Assembly (NCBI GenBank): GCA_013397435.1
Contig: VZRG01000004.1
Span: forward strand, 671,415 to 735,414
From: Erythrocercus mccallii
Lineage: Eukaryota > Chordata > Aves > Passeriformes > Dicruridae
Length of the DNA: 64,000 nt
Direction of reading: 5' to 3'
In this document: positions 63,333 to 64,000 of the stretch, piece after piece
Layout: each line of letters opens with the position of its first letter
How positions within the stretch are numbered: the first letter of the stretch is position 1
The notes under the pieces: generated by a model
The model's input: only the letters and a program-made list of their open reading frames with translations
Database searches by the model: none
Told to the model about the DNA's origin: nothing
Translations under genes and position numbers: made by a program

Positions 63333-64000
63333 GCTTTGCTGCCCCTCAGCTGCCCCAACCCGGGGCCTGCCTGGGCCACTTCACATGCCCCTGGGGACCC
63401 CGTGGATCTCTGCGGCTCCAATCCCGCATCCCAACCTGTCCAACCATGCTCCGCTCCCCGCCATCAAACAGGGACCTCAGAACAGCGTCCCCGCCCCCAC
63501 AAGAGCAAACGCCAGCACCTGGGGACTCACCCAGTCCCCTAGACACTCCCAACGGATCCCCCATGAGCCCACCCATCTCTTCGTCCTCCACTCAAGCCAA
63601 CCCCCCCCGTGACCTTCCCACCGACTGACGCTGGGCTGCTCCCGAGGATCTCGGGAGGGGTGAGAATCGCATCTGTGTATCTGCTGGTCCTGGCTTAGGT
63701 GGGGAAACTAGCCCTGAGGACCACTCAGCATGTGATGCCAATGAAGTGGACAGGGGCTTCGGGGCCAGCCCCGCAGCCGAAGCGAGGTCCGGTGACTGCG
63801 CTTGCAGCAGCAACCCCGCCAGAGTCGCCGATGCACAGGTGCACGGGGGCTGCAGCTGAGTCTGCTGGGGACCCACTGGACGAATCCCAGCCCAAGGGGG
63901 CCGAGGTGGCCTCATCTGATGTGGGGGAGGCGAGCACTCCAAGGGTCCTCGTATGTCTCCTGCTGCTGACCTCTCCTTTGCCCCCAAGGGGAGCAACTTT
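63333..64000 (-). pseudogene. gag: gag: proline-rich (p12-like) region and degenerate capsid N-terminal part
   Basis: GC-rich sequence. One frame (63592 to the window edge, open on the right) gives a Pro/Ser-rich protein with S-P-P-P-H, P-R-P-P-W-A-G and several PxxP stretches, like the spacer between matrix and capsid in gamma-type Gag. After its stop the next frame (63346-63591) is Gly/Arg-rich, with only a weak resemblance to the capsid N-terminal domain, and at about 63385 a TGA separates it from the intact capsid C-terminal frame. At least two frame breaks are therefore present, and the capsid N-terminal domain is short or lost. Matrix and the gag start must lie beyond the window. Confidence 0.6.

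Larger units (their letters stand above)
56950..64000 (-). mobile_element. Class I (gammaretrovirus-like) endogenous retrovirus, 3' part, defective
   Basis: A provirus read on the minus strand. In transcript order it holds gag (C-terminal part), a residual protease/RT region, RNase H, integrase, a Cys-rich reading frame, env, a polypurine tract and the 3' LTR. Gamma-like traits are the single CCHC zinc knuckle, a gag frame ended by TAG, an integrase C-terminal domain of the W-E-G-P-F type, and a PPT directly before a TG...CA LTR. The element runs off the right edge, so the 5' LTR, primer-binding site and gag start are not visible. It is antisense to CDK14, in or beyond its third visible intron. 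It is interrupted by a solo LTR at 58185-58884 and has multiple stops, frameshifts and deletions, so it cannot encode a working virus. The 4 bp flanking its 3' LTR are tcct (56946-56949). Confidence 0.93.

Noticed and set aside
1..64000. CRISPR arrays, tRNA, rRNA, bacterial-type operons
   Set aside because: None seen. The sequence is intron-rich vertebrate nuclear DNA and no regularly spaced repeats or cloverleaf signals were recognised.

Overview
The window looks like bird (avian-type) nuclear DNA. It is AT-rich intronic sequence with few repeats, three 3'-terminal fragments of CR1 LINEs that end in the typical ATTCTRTG-like tail, and retroviral LTRs. CR1 also occurs in crocodilians and turtles, so 'bird' is an inference.

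The only host gene I can support is CDK14 (PFTK1, PFTAIRE kinase 1) on the + strand. Three coding exons are visible: 14828-15073 (N-terminal regulatory segment), 25098-25192 (glycine loop of the kinase domain) and 36163-36242 (catalytic Lys region and the PFTAIRE helix). Their splice sites and phases join exactly (phase 0, then phase 2). Introns are 10,024 bp and 10,970 bp, and the third is at least 27.7 kb and runs off the window. The 14.8 kb before the first visible exon is also taken to be intron or upstream sequence. I saw no further exon up to position 64000; a 115-N assembly gap lies at 50377-50491.

Intronic landscape: an LTR-like element on the minus strand near 11080-11580, CR1 fragments near 21091, 27255 and 41150, several perfect inverted repeats (16103, 33472, 56137), and an apparently perfect 149-bp tandem duplication at 51246-51545, close to the gap.

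From 56950 to the right edge lies the 3' part of a class I (gammaretrovirus-like) endogenous retrovirus, antisense to CDK14. Read on the minus strand it runs gag (capsid C-terminal part, one CCHC zinc knuckle, TAG stop), a decayed protease/RT region, RNase H, integrase, an uncharacterised Cys-rich/Arg-rich reading frame, env, polypurine tract and 3' LTR. Its 5' LTR, primer-binding site and matrix region lie beyond the window. The provirus is dead: the reverse-transcriptase catalytic segment is missing, pol carries several stops (one at the position of the integrase catalytic Glu), env is frameshifted, its surface subunit is very short, and a solo LTR of a related element sits inside the transmembrane part of env. 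That solo LTR has exact ends and a 4-bp target duplication.

The most interesting item is the reading frame between integrase and env. It has ten Cys, including three CxxC pairs, and after a single TAG the same frame continues to an Arg-rich motif overlapping the env leader. Simple gammaretroviruses have no gene there, so it may be an accessory gene or its relic.
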